A stretch of 64,000 nt of DNA from Arthrobacter cavernae (lineage in GTDB: Bacteria; Actinomycetota; Actinomycetes; Actinomycetales; Micrococcaceae). Positions 33,980 through 43,424 of this stretch are shown here, piece after piece. Under the pieces are notes generated by a model. It had not been told where the DNA came from, made no database searches, and saw nothing but the letters and a program-made list of their open reading frames with translations. Location: positions 1 through 64,000 of the forward strand of contig NZ_JAFNLL010000017.1 of NCBI RefSeq assembly GCF_017368795.1, written 5' to 3'. Position 1 is the first letter of the stretch, and each line of letters begins with the position of its first letter. The translations under genes were made by a program, and so were the position numbers.

Positions 33980-34825
33980 GTGACTGAAACCAATACCGTG
34001 TGGAGCCTGTCCGGTTTCGGCGACGAGGTGGATCCCGATCCTGCGGTCCAGGCCGCCGTGCTGCTGGCGCTCGGCGCCAGCCACATCGAAGTACGCAGCG
34101 CGTGGGGCACCAACGTTTCCGAACTCGAGCCGGAGGCCGTTGAGCGACTCAAGGCCATCCTGGACGAGAAGGGCCTGAAGGTCTCCGCCGTGGCCAGCCC
34201 CATCGGCAAGGTGGACGTCAGCCTGCCCGTCGAGAATGAGCTGGCCCGCCTGCGCCAGATCATCTCCGTGGCTAAGGCCCTGGACGCCAAGTACATCCGC
34301 ATCTTCTCCTTCTACCGCGCGGAGGGCCAGAGCCAGGAAGACATCCGTGACGCCGTCATGGAGCGCATGTCCGCCCTGGCCGCAGAAGCTGCCGCTGCCG
34401 GCGTCGTCCTGCTGCACGAAAACGAAAAGGGCATCTACGGCGACACCCCCGAGCGCGTGCTGGACATCATGGAGACGGTCGACTCTCCGGCGCTGCGCAT
34501 CGCCTGGGACAACGCAAACTTCGTGCAGGTTGGCGTCAAGCCCTACACCGAGGGCTACGCCATGCTGCGCCCGTACCTTGAGTACTTCCAGGTCAAGGAC
34601 GCCGTGGCAGCCACCGGCGAAGTGGTCCCCTCCGGCGAGGGCGACGGCGAACTCGACGCCACCATCGCCGCACTCAAGGCCGACGGCTTCACCGGCTTCG
34701 CCTCTCTGGAGCCGCACCTGGCCAGCGCCCACGAACTCGGCGGCTTCTCCGGTCCGGTCGCCTTCGGCACCGCGGCCCGCGCGTTCGCCGCTCTTGCAGC
34801 CAAGAACGGTGTGACGCTGAACTAG
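33980..34825 (+). CDS. Sugar phosphate isomerase/epimerase, IolE-like TIM barrel (1)
   Basis: A 281-residue xylose-isomerase-like TIM barrel. Metal-site segments are visible: LLHENEKGIYGDTP (Glu), RIAWDNANFVQVG (Asp) and EYFQVKDAV (Lys/Asp), typical of IolE / 3-keto-glycoside-processing proteins. Starts with GTG after TAGGAG. It is the first gene under the LacI-type promoter and is followed after 46 bp by a Gfo/Idh/MocA oxidoreductase, a common pairing for oxidation and isomerisation of sugars or inositols. Substrate unknown. Confidence 0.85.
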   Translation: MTETNTVWSLSGFGDEVDPDPAVQAAVLLALGASHIEVRSAWGTNVSELEPEAVERLKAILDEKGLKVSAVASPIGKVDVSLPVENELARLRQIISVAKALDAKYIRIFSFYRAEGQSQEDIRDAVMERMSALAAEAAAAGVVLLHENEKGIYGDTPERVLDIMETVDSPALRIAWDNANFVQVGVKPYTEGYAMLRPYLEYFQVKDAVAATGEVVPSGEGDGELDATIAALKADGFTGFASLEPHLASAHELGGFSGPVAFGTAARAFAALAAKNGVTLN

Positions 34826-34871
34826 CGGGTTGAACCCTCCCGAAAACACACCATCCTTCGAAGGAGCAGGA

Positions 34872-35879
34872 ATGTCTACAGCGGCAGTAATCGGTTGCGG
34901 CGATGTGTCGAGCGTCCATTTTGGGGCGATCGCCAAGCTTGACGACGTCGAGTTGGTGGCGGTCTGCGATACCGACGCCAGCCGCCTGCAGGCGGCAACT
35001 GCCGCCCACGGCGTTCCGGGGTACGCGGACTACCTGGAAATGCTCGAGGCGGTGCGTCCCGACGTCGTGCATATCTGCACCCCGCACCACCTGCACGCTT
35101 CGCTGGCCGCGGACTGCCTGGAGCGCGGCGTCAGTGTGATCGTCGAGAAGCCGGTGGCCCACACCCTTGAGGAGGGCCGTCGGCTGATCGAGGTGGCCGA
35201 GCGGAGTCCGGCGAAGATCGCCGTCTGTTTCCAGAACCGCTACAACGCCACTTCGCAAGCCATGCGGAAATTGCTCGATGACGGCGGGCTGGGAGAGGTG
35301 CTGGGCGCCTCGGCCACCGTGATGTGGCACCGGACGGCCGAGTACTACCAGGACCGCCCCTGGCGGGGCACCTGGGCCGAGGGCGGCGGCGGCCTCATGA
35401 TGAACCAGGCCATCCACACCGTGGACCTGCTGCAGTGGCTGGTGGGGGATGTGGCCAAGGTGGAGGGCCATGCCTCCACACGTTCGCTCGGTGCCGTGAT
35501 CGACGTCGAGGACACTGCTGAATTCGTTGCCGAGCACGTGGGCGGAGCGCGCAGCGTCTTCTATGCCACCCTGGCCAACGCCACCAATGCGCCCGTGACC
35601 CTGGACATCGTGACCGAAAAAGCCACGCTCAGCCTGCGCGGCGACCTTACGATCACCTACGGGGACGGCACTGTGGACGTCGTACCTGAGCGTCGGAGCG
35701 AATCCGGCGGCCGCGCCTACTGGGGCGTGTCCCACGAGCTCCTCATCGAGGATTTCTACGCCAAGCTGGGTGATCCCGAGCCGTTCTGGATCAGCCCGGC
35801 GGAAGCCGGGAAGTCACTGAAGATCGTCAAGGACATCTACGCCCAGAGCTACCCGGACCGCGCCGCGGAAGTGTCTTAA
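34872..35879 (+). CDS. Gfo/Idh/MocA family oxidoreductase (1)
   Basis: A 335-residue NAD(P)-dependent sugar oxidoreductase. The Rossmann N-terminus reads STAAVIGCGDVSSVHFGAI; VIVEKPVAHTLEEGRRL holds the EKP catalytic lysine, and GGGLMMNQAIHTVDLLQWL carries the conserved His/Asp region. The ATG at 34872 follows GAAGGAG. It is the second gene of the unit with the IolE-like isomerase. It probably oxidises a sugar or sugar derivative imported by the neighbouring ABC transporter; that assignment is contextual. Confidence 0.9.
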   Translation: MSTAAVIGCGDVSSVHFGAIAKLDDVELVAVCDTDASRLQAATAAHGVPGYADYLEMLEAVRPDVVHICTPHHLHASLAADCLERGVSVIVEKPVAHTLEEGRRLIEVAERSPAKIAVCFQNRYNATSQAMRKLLDDGGLGEVLGASATVMWHRTAEYYQDRPWRGTWAEGGGGLMMNQAIHTVDLLQWLVGDVAKVEGHASTRSLGAVIDVEDTAEFVAEHVGGARSVFYATLANATNAPVTLDIVTEKATLSLRGDLTITYGDGTVDVVPERRSESGGRAYWGVSHELLIEDFYAKLGDPEPFWISPAEAGKSLKIVKDIYAQSYPDRAAEVS

Positions 35880-35912
35880 AGGCCGCTGTTTCGCGTCCAG
35901 TCCAGAAACTTT

Positions 35913-35951
35913 TGACAATCGGTTGCCAAAAACGGCAACCATGCGTACGCT
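35913..35951 (+). promoter_or_regulatory. Promoter with LacI-type operator (site 2)
   Basis: Operator TGACAATCGGTTGCCA (35913-35928); its right half gives -35 TTGCCA (35923-35928), a 17-bp spacer, then -10 TACGCT (35946-35951). It drives the ABC transporter operon. Confidence 0.65.
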
Positions 35952-36030
35952 GAATCTCACAGACGAGAATGTGGCGCAGGCCACATCTCTTGAAACCTCG
36001 GTAGAATCAAAAGACTCGTAGGAGCCAACA

Positions 36031-37557
36031 ATGAAGTTAGGTCCCAAGGCGGCAGCGGCCGCCCTTATCCTCAGCGCATCGCTTGCACTGACCGCGTGCG
36101 GGGGCGGTACACCCGCCGGCTCCGGTGGCGGAGCTGCCGCCACGGCTCTGACCCTTGGCACGCTCCGGGATGTGACTTCCTGGGATCCCGCCCAGGCGCA
36201 CGTCGGGCACGTCCTGCAGCCGTACCAGGCCGTGTACGACACCCTGATCCTTCGCGAGCCGGACGGCAAGCTCAGCCCGATGCTGGCCACGGCATGGAAG
36301 TACAACACCGGCAACACCAAGCTCACGGTGGACCTCCGCACGGACGTTACGTTCAGCGACGGCGCCAAGTTCGACGCCGAGGCCGCCAAGGCCAACATCG
36401 ACCACTTCAAGAAGGCCAACGGCCCGCAGATGGCCCAGCTGGCCTCCGTCTCGGATGTCTCGGTGGTTGACGCCGACACTATCGACATCAACCTCAGCAC
36501 CCCGGACCCGGGCCTGGAGTACTTCCTCAGCCAGGCCGCCGGCCTGATGGGCAGCCCCAAGGCGCTCGGTACCGAGCGCATCAAGACCGAGCCTGTCGGC
36601 TCCGGCCCCTACGTCATGGACAAGGCAGCCACGGTCAAGGACTCCCAGACCGTCTTCAATGCCCGCAAGGACTACTGGAACAAGGATCTGCAGAAGTACC
36701 AGAAGCTGACCTTCAAGATCCTTGCTGACCTCACTGCCCGCACCAACGCCCTCGTCTCCGGACAGGTCGATGCCACGCTCCTGGACCCCAAGACGGGTAA
36801 GCAGGCGGAGGGTGCCAAGATGAAACTTGCGGCCAACGAAGTTGACTGGCAGGGCCTTCTGCTCCTGGACCGCGACGGTGCCAAGAACCCTGCGCTGGCG
36901 AACGTCAAGGTCCGCCAAGCCATCAACCACGCCTTTGACCGCAAGACGATTCTGGAACAGGTCATGCTGGGCCAGGGCACCCCGACGTCCCAGCCGTTCG
37001 GCAAGGGCAGCGGCGCCTGGACCCAGGAGCTGGAGAACTACTACAGCTACGATCCCGCCAAGGCCAAGCAGCTCCTGAAGGAAGCCGGTTTTGAGACTGG
37101 CGTGACCCTGGAAATCCCGCTCGTTCCCAACTTTGAGACCCAGATTTCCGTAGTCAAGCAGCAGCTTGCTGACGTCGGGATTGAGTTGAAGGTGGGCGCC
37201 GCGCTGACCAACACGTTCACAGCCGACGTTGCGGCGCAGAAGTTCACCACCATGTACTTCTCGCTCTTCCAAGGCCAGCCCACGGTCGCTATCGACCAGA
37301 TCGTCTCCACCAAGGCGCTCTACAACCCGTTCAAGAGTGCTTCGCCGGAGCTGGATGCCAAGATCGCGGCTGTGCGCAACGGCGGGGCCGATGCCGGTAA
37401 GTTGGCCCAGGAAGTGAACAAGTACGTGGTGGAGCAGGCGTGGTTCGCCCCGCTGTTCCGCGTCAACCAGATGTACTACACCAATGCCAAGGTGAACGTT
37501 ACGCCGCAGATCGAGCAGGCCGTTCCGTCCATCTACAACTACTCACCCGCCAAGTAG
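36031..37557 (+). CDS. ABC transporter substrate-binding lipoprotein (family 5)
   Basis: A 508-residue extracellular solute-binding protein. Residues 1-23 are a lipoprotein signal ending in the lipobox LTAC, with Cys23 as the lipidated residue. The body is SBP_bac_5 type (dipeptide/oligopeptide/nickel and, in actinobacteria, some sugars): WDPAQAHVGHVLQPYQAVYDTL, PVGSGPYVMDKAA, VRQAINHAFDRKTILEQVMLGQG. Start at 36031 follows AGGAG. It opens an operon with two permease parts and two ATPase parts, embedded among sugar genes, so a glycoside or glycosyl compound is likelier than a peptide as ligand. Confidence 0.92.
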   Translation: MKLGPKAAAAALILSASLALTACGGGTPAGSGGGAAATALTLGTLRDVTSWDPAQAHVGHVLQPYQAVYDTLILREPDGKLSPMLATAWKYNTGNTKLTVDLRTDVTFSDGAKFDAEAAKANIDHFKKANGPQMAQLASVSDVSVVDADTIDINLSTPDPGLEYFLSQAAGLMGSPKALGTERIKTEPVGSGPYVMDKAATVKDSQTVFNARKDYWNKDLQKYQKLTFKILADLTARTNALVSGQVDATLLDPKTGKQAEGAKMKLAANEVDWQGLLLLDRDGAKNPALANVKVRQAINHAFDRKTILEQVMLGQGTPTSQPFGKGSGAWTQELENYYSYDPAKAKQLLKEAGFETGVTLEIPLVPNFETQISVVKQQLADVGIELKVGAALTNTFTADVAAQKFTTMYFSLFQGQPTVAIDQIVSTKALYNPFKSASPELDAKIAAVRNGGADAGKLAQEVNKYVVEQAWFAPLFRVNQMYYTNAKVNVTPQIEQAVPSIYNYSPAK

Positions 37558-37563
37558 GACACT

Positions 37564-38505
37564 ATGATCAGGTTCATTGCGAAACGGCTGGGCAGCGGGC
37601 TGGTGGTGCTGTTTGTTGTCTCGGCACTCACCTTCTTCCTGCTGTATATCTCCAGCGGTAGCATCGCCCGGAATATCCTGGGCGACCAGGCCACAGCTGA
37701 GCAGGTGGCCATGAAGGAGCACGAGCTGGGGCTGGACCAGCCCTTGCCTGTCCGCTACTTCGCTTGGGTGGGCGATGCCTTGACCGGAAACCTCGGTGCT
37801 TCATGGTTCACCTCGGAACCGGTAGCCAACTCCCTGGCCACCCGGATCCCGGTCACCATGACCATGGTTTTCGCCGCAATGATCCTGATCGCCATCTGCG
37901 CAGCACTGATCGGTGTTGCCGCTGCCGTCAAGCGCGGCTGGGTGGACAGGGCGGTCCAGGTCGGCGCCATCCTCGGCGACTCCATCCCGGGGTTCGTAAT
38001 CGGCGTCATCCTGGTTACCATCCTGGCCATCCAGCTGGGCATCTTCCCGGCAACCAGCACCATCTCCCCGGATTCCGGGGCAGAAGCATGGGTCTACTCC
38101 ATGACGCTGCCGGTAATTGCCCTGTTGCTCAACGGCGTCACCGGCGGCGCGCAGCAGATCCGCAGCGCCGTCATCAAGCAACTCGAGCGGGACTACGTCC
38201 GCACCCTGCGCAGCCGGGGCATCGGTGAGGGGGAGATCCTGTTCAAGCATGTGCTGCGCAGCGCCGCTCCGGCTGGCCTGACCGTCCTCAGCCTGCAGCT
38301 GATCGGCATGCTTGGTGGCGTGGTGATCATCGAGCAGATCTTCGCCCTCCCGGGCATGGGTCCGCTGGCGGTCGCTGCTACTGGCCAGTCGGACCTTCCA
38401 GTGGTGATGGGCGTCGTGATGTACACGGTGGTCGTCGTCATTGTGGTGAACCTGCTGGTGGACATTCTCAATGGTTGGCTCAACCCGAAGGTACGTGTGT
38501 CATGA
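37564..38505 (+). CDS. ABC transporter permease (DppB-like)
   Basis: A 313-residue inner-membrane permease with about six helices. The N-terminal segment (MIRFIAKRLGSGLVVLFVVSALTFFLLYIS) and the EAA-type loop (LERDYVRTLRSRGIGEGEILFKHVLRSA) are typical of the DppB/OppB family. It starts 6 bp after the lipoprotein gene and overlaps the next gene by 4 bp, showing tight coupling. Confidence 0.93.
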   Translation: MIRFIAKRLGSGLVVLFVVSALTFFLLYISSGSIARNILGDQATAEQVAMKEHELGLDQPLPVRYFAWVGDALTGNLGASWFTSEPVANSLATRIPVTMTMVFAAMILIAICAALIGVAAAVKRGWVDRAVQVGAILGDSIPGFVIGVILVTILAIQLGIFPATSTISPDSGAEAWVYSMTLPVIALLLNGVTGGAQQIRSAVIKQLERDYVRTLRSRGIGEGEILFKHVLRSAAPAGLTVLSLQLIGMLGGVVIIEQIFALPGMGPLAVAATGQSDLPVVMGVVMYTVVVVIVVNLLVDILNGWLNPKVRVS

Positions 38506-40358
38506 GCGATTCTGTAGAAACCGCGGCGGCCGCCGCTGCGCCCGTACCTCCTGCCCCCACAGGGCAGAGTGGAACGGTAGTCCGTTCCACCGTTCTGCGG
38601 CGCCTGTTCAGGAACCCGCTCGGCCTGATTGCCATGGCGATCCTGACGACCATCACGCTCCTGGCCGCCCTGGCTCCGGTCATCGCACCGTTCCAGGAGA
38701 ACTTCGCCAATATCGCCAAGACGCTCGCCGCTCCGGACGCCGTGAACATCCTGGGCACGGACAGCGCCGGTCGCGATGTCTGGAGCCGCCTGCTGTATGG
38801 CGGGCAGCTGACGCTGCTTTCCGCGGTGCTCTGCGCGGCCGTGGCCATTGCCATCGGCCTGCCGTCCGGCCTGATCGCCGGGTACTACGCCGGAAAGTTC
38901 GAGGCAGTGTCCAACTGGATGGTCAGCATCCTCATGAGCCTTCCCGGACTGATCGTGCTGCTGACCATCCGGGCCGCCTTCGGGCCCTCGGTGTGGATTT
39001 CCATGATTGCCTTCGGCATCCTCATCAGCCCGTCCTACTTCCGACTGACCCGCTCGGCCGTACAGTCGGTGCGCAACGAGCTCTACGTTGACGCTGCACG
39101 GGTATCCGGGCTTTCCGACCGGAGCATCATCGCCCGCCACATCTTCTCCGTGGTCCGGGCACCCATCATCATCCAGACCGCAGCGATTGCCGGCGTTGCC
39201 ATCGCCATCCAGTCCGGCCTGGAGTTCCTGGGCCTCGGCGATCCGGCCAAGGCAACCTGGGGCGTGATGCTCTCTGAAGGCTTCAAGAACGTCTACCTGA
39301 CGCCGACACTGCTGTTCTGGCCGGCATTTGCCATGGCCCTGACCATCGGTGCGTTGGTCCTGCTCGGCAACGCCATCCGCGACGCCCTGGAGGACGCGGA
39401 CAAGATCAAGCACCGCAGGAAGAAGATGCATGACGCGGAACACGCGGCGTCAGCCAGCGCCGCCAAGGCGGCACGCAAGACCCTTGCCGCCGTCGAAGCC
39501 GGAACCGAGCACCACCTGGTGAAGGTGACCAACCTGGGGGTTGGCTACCCGCAGGCGGACGGCTCCATCAAGAAAGTGGTGGACGACGTCTCCTTCCACG
39601 TTGACCGGGGCGAAATCCTTGGCATCGTGGGCGAGTCGGGATCGGGCAAGTCCCAGACTGCCTTCTCCATCCTGGGCCTGCTGCCGGATACCGCGCGCAT
39701 CGTGGGCGGCGCCATCCAGTTCGATGGCAACTACACCGTGGCTCCGGGGGACGAGAAGGTCAACCAGGACCGGCTCTCCAAGCTGCGCGGCAAGCGGATC
39801 TCCTACATCCCGCAGGAACCCATGAGCAACCTGGACCCGGCCTTCACCATCGGCTACCAGCTGGTCACGCCCATGGTCCGCGTCCTGGGAATCTCCAAGG
39901 CGGAAGCCACCAAGCGGGCCATGAAGCTGCTCTCCGACGTCGGCATCGTCAACCCGGAGCGGACGTTCAAGGCCTACCCACACGAGGTCTCCGGCGGCAT
40001 GGCACAGCGCGTGCTCATCGCCGGCGCCATCAGCTGCGAACCGGACCTCATCATCGCGGACGAACCCACCACCGCCCTGGACGTTACGGTCCAGGCAGAT
40101 GTCCTGGAACTCATCCGCGACCTGCAGCGGAGCCTGGGCGTCGGCGTGATCCTGGTGACGCACAACTTCGGCGTGGTGGCGGACCTCTGCGACCGCGTGG
40201 CGGTGATGCAGAACGGAAGGCTTGTCGAAGACGGCCCCGTCCGCGACATCCTCCGCAACCCGAAGCAGAAGTACACCCAGACCCTTCTGGCCTCCATGCT
40301 TGAAGGCAAAACCCCCATGACCATGCTTGTTTCCAGCGAAAAGGAGCCAGTCGCATGA
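38502..40358 (+). CDS. ABC transporter permease-ATPase fusion (DppC + DppD)
   Basis: A 618-residue fusion. Residues about 1-305 are a DppC-type permease ([59 protein letters not shown]). After a charged linker ([14 protein letters not shown]), residues about 345-618 form an oligopeptide-type ATPase with Walker A near 377-385 (GESGSGKSQ, Ser-Gln in place of the usual Thr-Thr), the signature at Ser497 (SGGMAQRV) and Walker [13 protein letters not shown]. Fusion of inner-membrane and nucleotide-binding subunits fixes their stoichiometry. Such fusions occur in some actinobacteria but most family-5 systems have separate subunits. Confidence 0.92.
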   Translation: MSDSVETAAAAAAPVPPAPTGQSGTVVRSTVLRRLFRNPLGLIAMAILTTITLLAALAPVIAPFQENFANIAKTLAAPDAVNILGTDSAGRDVWSRLLYGGQLTLLSAVLCAAVAIAIGLPSGLIAGYYAGKFEAVSNWMVSILMSLPGLIVLLTIRAAFGPSVWISMIAFGILISPSYFRLTRSAVQSVRNELYVDAARVSGLSDRSIIARHIFSVVRAPIIIQTAAIAGVAIAIQSGLEFLGLGDPAKATWGVMLSEGFKNVYLTPTLLFWPAFAMALTIGALVLLGNAIRDALEDADKIKHRRKKMHDAEHAASASAAKAARKTLAAVEAGTEHHLVKVTNLGVGYPQADGSIKKVVDDVSFHVDRGEILGIVGESGSGKSQTAFSILGLLPDTARIVGGAIQFDGNYTVAPGDEKVNQDRLSKLRGKRISYIPQEPMSNLDPAFTIGYQLVTPMVRVLGISKAEATKRAMKLLSDVGIVNPERTFKAYPHEVSGGMAQRVLIAGAISCEPDLIIADEPTTALDVTVQADVLELIRDLQRSLGVGVILVTHNFGVVADLCDRVAVMQNGRLVEDGPVRDILRNPKQKYTQTLLASMLEGKTPMTMLVSSEKEPVA

Positions 40359-41230
40359 GCACCACGGAAAACGCCCCGCTCCTGACGGTGGACAAGCTGA
40401 TTGTCGAATACCCCAGCAAAAGGTTCCGGGCCAAGCCCTTCCGGGCCTTGACGGACATCAACATCACCATCGGCCAGGGCGAGACCCTTGGCCTGGTGGG
40501 GGAGTCCGGTTCCGGCAAGACCACCCTGGGCCGGGCGGTCCTTGGCCTGGCGCCCGTGACCGGCGGCAAGATCATCTTCGAAGGCAACGACATCAGCAAC
40601 GCCACGCGCAAGCAGCGGCGGACCCTGAGCCGTGACCTCCAGGTGGTCTTCCAGGATCCCTACACGTCACTGAACCCGGCGCTGGAGATCGGCGACATTC
40701 TCGCCGAACCTCTCGGCGTGCAGGGCATGGAGAAGACCGCGGCCAAGAAGCGGGTCAAGGAACTCCTCGACCAGGTGGGGCTCCCTTCGGACGCCATCCA
40801 CCGCCTGCCGCGGGAATTCAGCGGCGGCCAGCGCCAGCGCGTGGCGATCGCCCGTGCCCTGGCACTCTCGCCCAAGCTCATCGTGTGCGACGAGCCCGTC
40901 AGCGCGCTGGACCTCACCACCCAGGCCCGCGTCCTGGACCTGTTCCTGCAGATCCAGAACGACACCGGCGTCTCCTACCTGTTCGTCTCCCACGACCTCG
41001 ACGTCGTCCGGCACATCAGCCACCGCGTGGCCGTCATGTACCACGGCGAGATCGTGGAACAAGGACCAGCCGACGTCGTCACACGCGATCCCGAACACCC
41101 CTACACGCAGCGGCTCCTGCTGGCCTCGCCGGTGCCGGACCCGGACCGGCAGGAAAAGCGCCGCGCGGACCGCCACCGGCTCCTGGAGATCCAGCGGCAG
41201 CAAACGGAACAAGCCGGCGCGCTCGCCTAG
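40355..41230 (+). CDS. ABC transporter ATP-binding protein (DppF-like)
   Basis: A 291-residue ATPase, the second nucleotide-binding subunit of the importer. Walker A is [11 protein letters not shown] (about residues 49-59), the signature is [16 protein letters not shown], Walker B is [12 protein letters not shown], and [22 protein letters not shown] is the oligopeptide-transporter C-terminal extension. It overlaps the fusion gene by 4 bp (ATGA). Confidence 0.93.
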   Translation: MSTTENAPLLTVDKLIVEYPSKRFRAKPFRALTDINITIGQGETLGLVGESGSGKTTLGRAVLGLAPVTGGKIIFEGNDISNATRKQRRTLSRDLQVVFQDPYTSLNPALEIGDILAEPLGVQGMEKTAAKKRVKELLDQVGLPSDAIHRLPREFSGGQRQRVAIARALALSPKLIVCDEPVSALDLTTQARVLDLFLQIQNDTGVSYLFVSHDLDVVRHISHRVAVMYHGEIVEQGPADVVTRDPEHPYTQRLLLASPVPDPDRQEKRRADRHRLLEIQRQQTEQAGALA

Positions 41231-41276
41231 GCAGCACGCGGAAAAAGACCACCACCAAGCAGGAGGATACACAACC

Positions 41277-42137
41277 ATGGCAAAAATCGGCGTACAGGCA
41301 ATGATGCTCAAGGAGAGCTTCGCCGAACTCGGGGCGTTCGAGACGCTCCGCAAGGTCAGCGCGATCGGCTACAACGCCGTCGAGATCTCCCAGATCCCCA
41401 TGACCCCGGAAAACGTTGCCGAACTGGACCGTTCCCGCGGCGAACTCGGCATGGACATTGCCGCGCTGTCCGTCGCCATGGAAACCCCCAAGGGCATGCC
41501 CGGCGATTCGCTCAAGGACAACTTCGACAAGGTGGTGGAGGACGCCAAGCGGTTGGACTCGAAGCTGCTGCGCATCGGCATGCTGCCGTTCACGGCCATG
41601 AAGTCGATCGACGCGGTGATCGACTTCGCCAAGCAGGCCAACGAGTACGCCGAACGCCTGCAGGAACAGGGCATCGGCCTGTATTACCACAACCACCACA
41701 TCGAGTTCGCGAAGTTCGATGGCAAGTACATGCTGGACCTCATCGCCGAGAACTCCCCGGCCATGGGCATGGAACTGGATGTGCACTGGGTGCAGCGCGG
41801 CGGCCTGGACCCCGTGCGCACCATCGAAAAGTACGCCGGCCGCACCGCCATGGTCCACCTGAAGGACTACAGGATCGGCCAGCTGCCCGAGGAATCCTTC
41901 GGGCTCTTGGAAACGGGCGATTTCCGCGGCTTCATGGACCACTTCAAGAACGTGGTCCAGTTCGCCGAGGTGGGCGAAGGCAACTTGGACTTCGCGTCCA
42001 TCATCCCGGCCGCAGAGGCCGCCGGCGCCCAGTACCTGCTGGTGGAGCAGGACGAGCTCTACGGCCGCACCGTCTGGGAAGCACTGCAGACCTCCCACGA
42101 CAACCTGCGGGCCCTGGGCCACGCTGACCTTTTCTAA
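41277..42137 (+). CDS. Sugar phosphate isomerase/epimerase TIM barrel (2)
   Basis: A 286-residue xylose-isomerase-like barrel, distinct from the one at 34 kb. Signs: IGYNAVEISQIPMTPENVAEL, LYYHNHHIEFAKFDG, MELDVHWVQRGGLDPV and AMVHLKDYRIG, with Asp/His residues that would hold a divalent metal. Start at 41277 follows AGGAGGA, 46 bp after the ATPase gene. It is followed by a second Gfo/Idh/MocA oxidoreductase, so the isomerase-oxidoreductase pairing occurs twice in this island. Confidence 0.87.
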   Translation: MAKIGVQAMMLKESFAELGAFETLRKVSAIGYNAVEISQIPMTPENVAELDRSRGELGMDIAALSVAMETPKGMPGDSLKDNFDKVVEDAKRLDSKLLRIGMLPFTAMKSIDAVIDFAKQANEYAERLQEQGIGLYYHNHHIEFAKFDGKYMLDLIAENSPAMGMELDVHWVQRGGLDPVRTIEKYAGRTAMVHLKDYRIGQLPEESFGLLETGDFRGFMDHFKNVVQFAEVGEGNLDFASIIPAAEAAGAQYLLVEQDELYGRTVWEALQTSHDNLRALGHADLF

Positions 42138-42169
42138 TCCTTAGCAAGAAGATACGGAGAACTCACCAC

Positions 42170-43336
42170 ATGAGCACGAAAGTACGCCTCGGCATCATCG
42201 GCCTGGGACAGCAGGGCGGCATGTACGCCAAGTTCATCAAGGACGGGCTTGTCCCCAACATGGAGATCGGGGCCCTCTGCGACCACGATCCCGCCAAGAA
42301 GGAACGGTTCGAAAGCGAATACCCGGGGGTTCCGTTCTACGACGACTACATCGCGATGCTGGACAGCGGCGACGTCGATGCGATCGTCACCTGCGTTCCG
42401 CACTTCCTGCACCCGGAAATGGGAATCGAGACCCTCAAACGCAACATCCACGCCCTGGTGGAGAAGCCGGCCGGCGTTTACACCAAGCAGGTCAAGGAAC
42501 TGAACGAATTCGCGGCCTCCAAGCCCGAGCTCTCCTTCGGCATCATGTTCAACCAGCGCAACAACCCGCTGTACAAGAAGCTCAAGGAAATCGTCGACAA
42601 CGGCGAAATCGGTGCCATCCGCCGCACCAACTGGATCATCACCAACTGGTGGCGTCCGCAGGGCTACTACAACTCCAGCGAATGGCGCGCAACGTGGGGC
42701 GGCGAAGGCGGCGGCGTCCTGGTCAACCAGGCACCCCACCAGCTGGACCTGTGGCAGTGGATCTGCGGCGTGCCGCAGTCCGTCTACTCCAAGGTTGCCT
42801 ACGGCTTCCGCCGCGACATTGCGGTCGAGGACGAAGTCACTGCCGTCGTCGATTACGGCAACGGCGCCACCGGCGTCTTCGTCACCGCCACGCACGACCT
42901 CGTGGGCACCGACCGCTTCGAAATCCTGGGCGACCAGGGCAAGATCGTCGTCGAAGGAAGCAAGACCGCCACGGTTACCCGCCTGCACAAGCCCGAGCGC
43001 GAACTCAGCGACGCCATGGACATGGGCGACGTCATGAAGCTCTTCACTGGCCAGCTGAACCCGGCGGAGTACTACACCACCGAGGTCATCGAGTTCGAGT
43101 CCGCCTGGGGTGCACAGCACGCCGGTGTCCTGGAGAACTTCGCCGCCAACATCCTGGACGGCACCCCGCTGCTGGCCCCGGGTTCGGACGGCATCAACGG
43201 CGTCCGCCTCGCCAACGCCATCCACCTCTCCAGTTGGACCGGCAAGGAAGTCTCCCTGGACTTCGACGAAGAGGAATACATGCGCGAGCTCAACAAGCGC
43301 ATCGCCGAAGAAGGCAAGTTCCCCGAGCGCAGCTAA
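42170..43336 (+). CDS. Gfo/Idh/MocA family oxidoreductase (2)
   Basis: A 388-residue NAD(P)-dependent oxidoreductase. Rossmann motif RLGIIGLGQQGGMYAKFI, the EKP lysine in HALVEKPAGVYTKQ, and GGVLVNQAPHQLDLWQWICG as the substrate-side His/Asp region. Only 32 bp separate it from the isomerase. It ends the ABC operon at a strong terminator. Likely substrate is the imported sugar or a keto-sugar formed from it (inference). Confidence 0.9.
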   Translation: MSTKVRLGIIGLGQQGGMYAKFIKDGLVPNMEIGALCDHDPAKKERFESEYPGVPFYDDYIAMLDSGDVDAIVTCVPHFLHPEMGIETLKRNIHALVEKPAGVYTKQVKELNEFAASKPELSFGIMFNQRNNPLYKKLKEIVDNGEIGAIRRTNWIITNWWRPQGYYNSSEWRATWGGEGGGVLVNQAPHQLDLWQWICGVPQSVYSKVAYGFRRDIAVEDEVTAVVDYGNGATGVFVTATHDLVGTDRFEILGDQGKIVVEGSKTATVTRLHKPERELSDAMDMGDVMKLFTGQLNPAEYYTTEVIEFESAWGAQHAGVLENFAANILDGTPLLAPGSDGINGVRLANAIHLSSWTGKEVSLDFDEEEYMRELNKRIAEEGKFPERS

Positions 43337-43355
43337 CGCCGAGACTTAGCAAACG

Positions 43356-43400
43356 GGGCCGGTTGCCATCCCCAAAGGGATGGCAACCGGCCCGCTTTTG
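43356..43400 (+). terminator. Rho-independent terminator after the ABC operon
   Basis: A perfect 17-bp stem (43356-43372 with 43377-43393, 4-nt loop) followed by GCTTTTGTT. The stem contains GGTTGCCA / TGGCAACC, the same half-sites as the LacI-type operators of this island. Confidence 0.85.
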
Positions 43401-43424
43401 TTGCCAAACGGCTACGATGGAACC

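Noticed and set aside
33776..34936. N-terminal extension of LacI 1 to 726 residues
   Set aside because: It runs antisense through the IolE-like gene and past a good ribosome binding site at the ATG at 33775.
43401..43418. A complete LacI-type promoter with TTGCCA as -35 for LacI 2
   Set aside because: TTGCCA lies only 6 bp from the TACGAT hexamer, so the geometry of the other five sites is not met.
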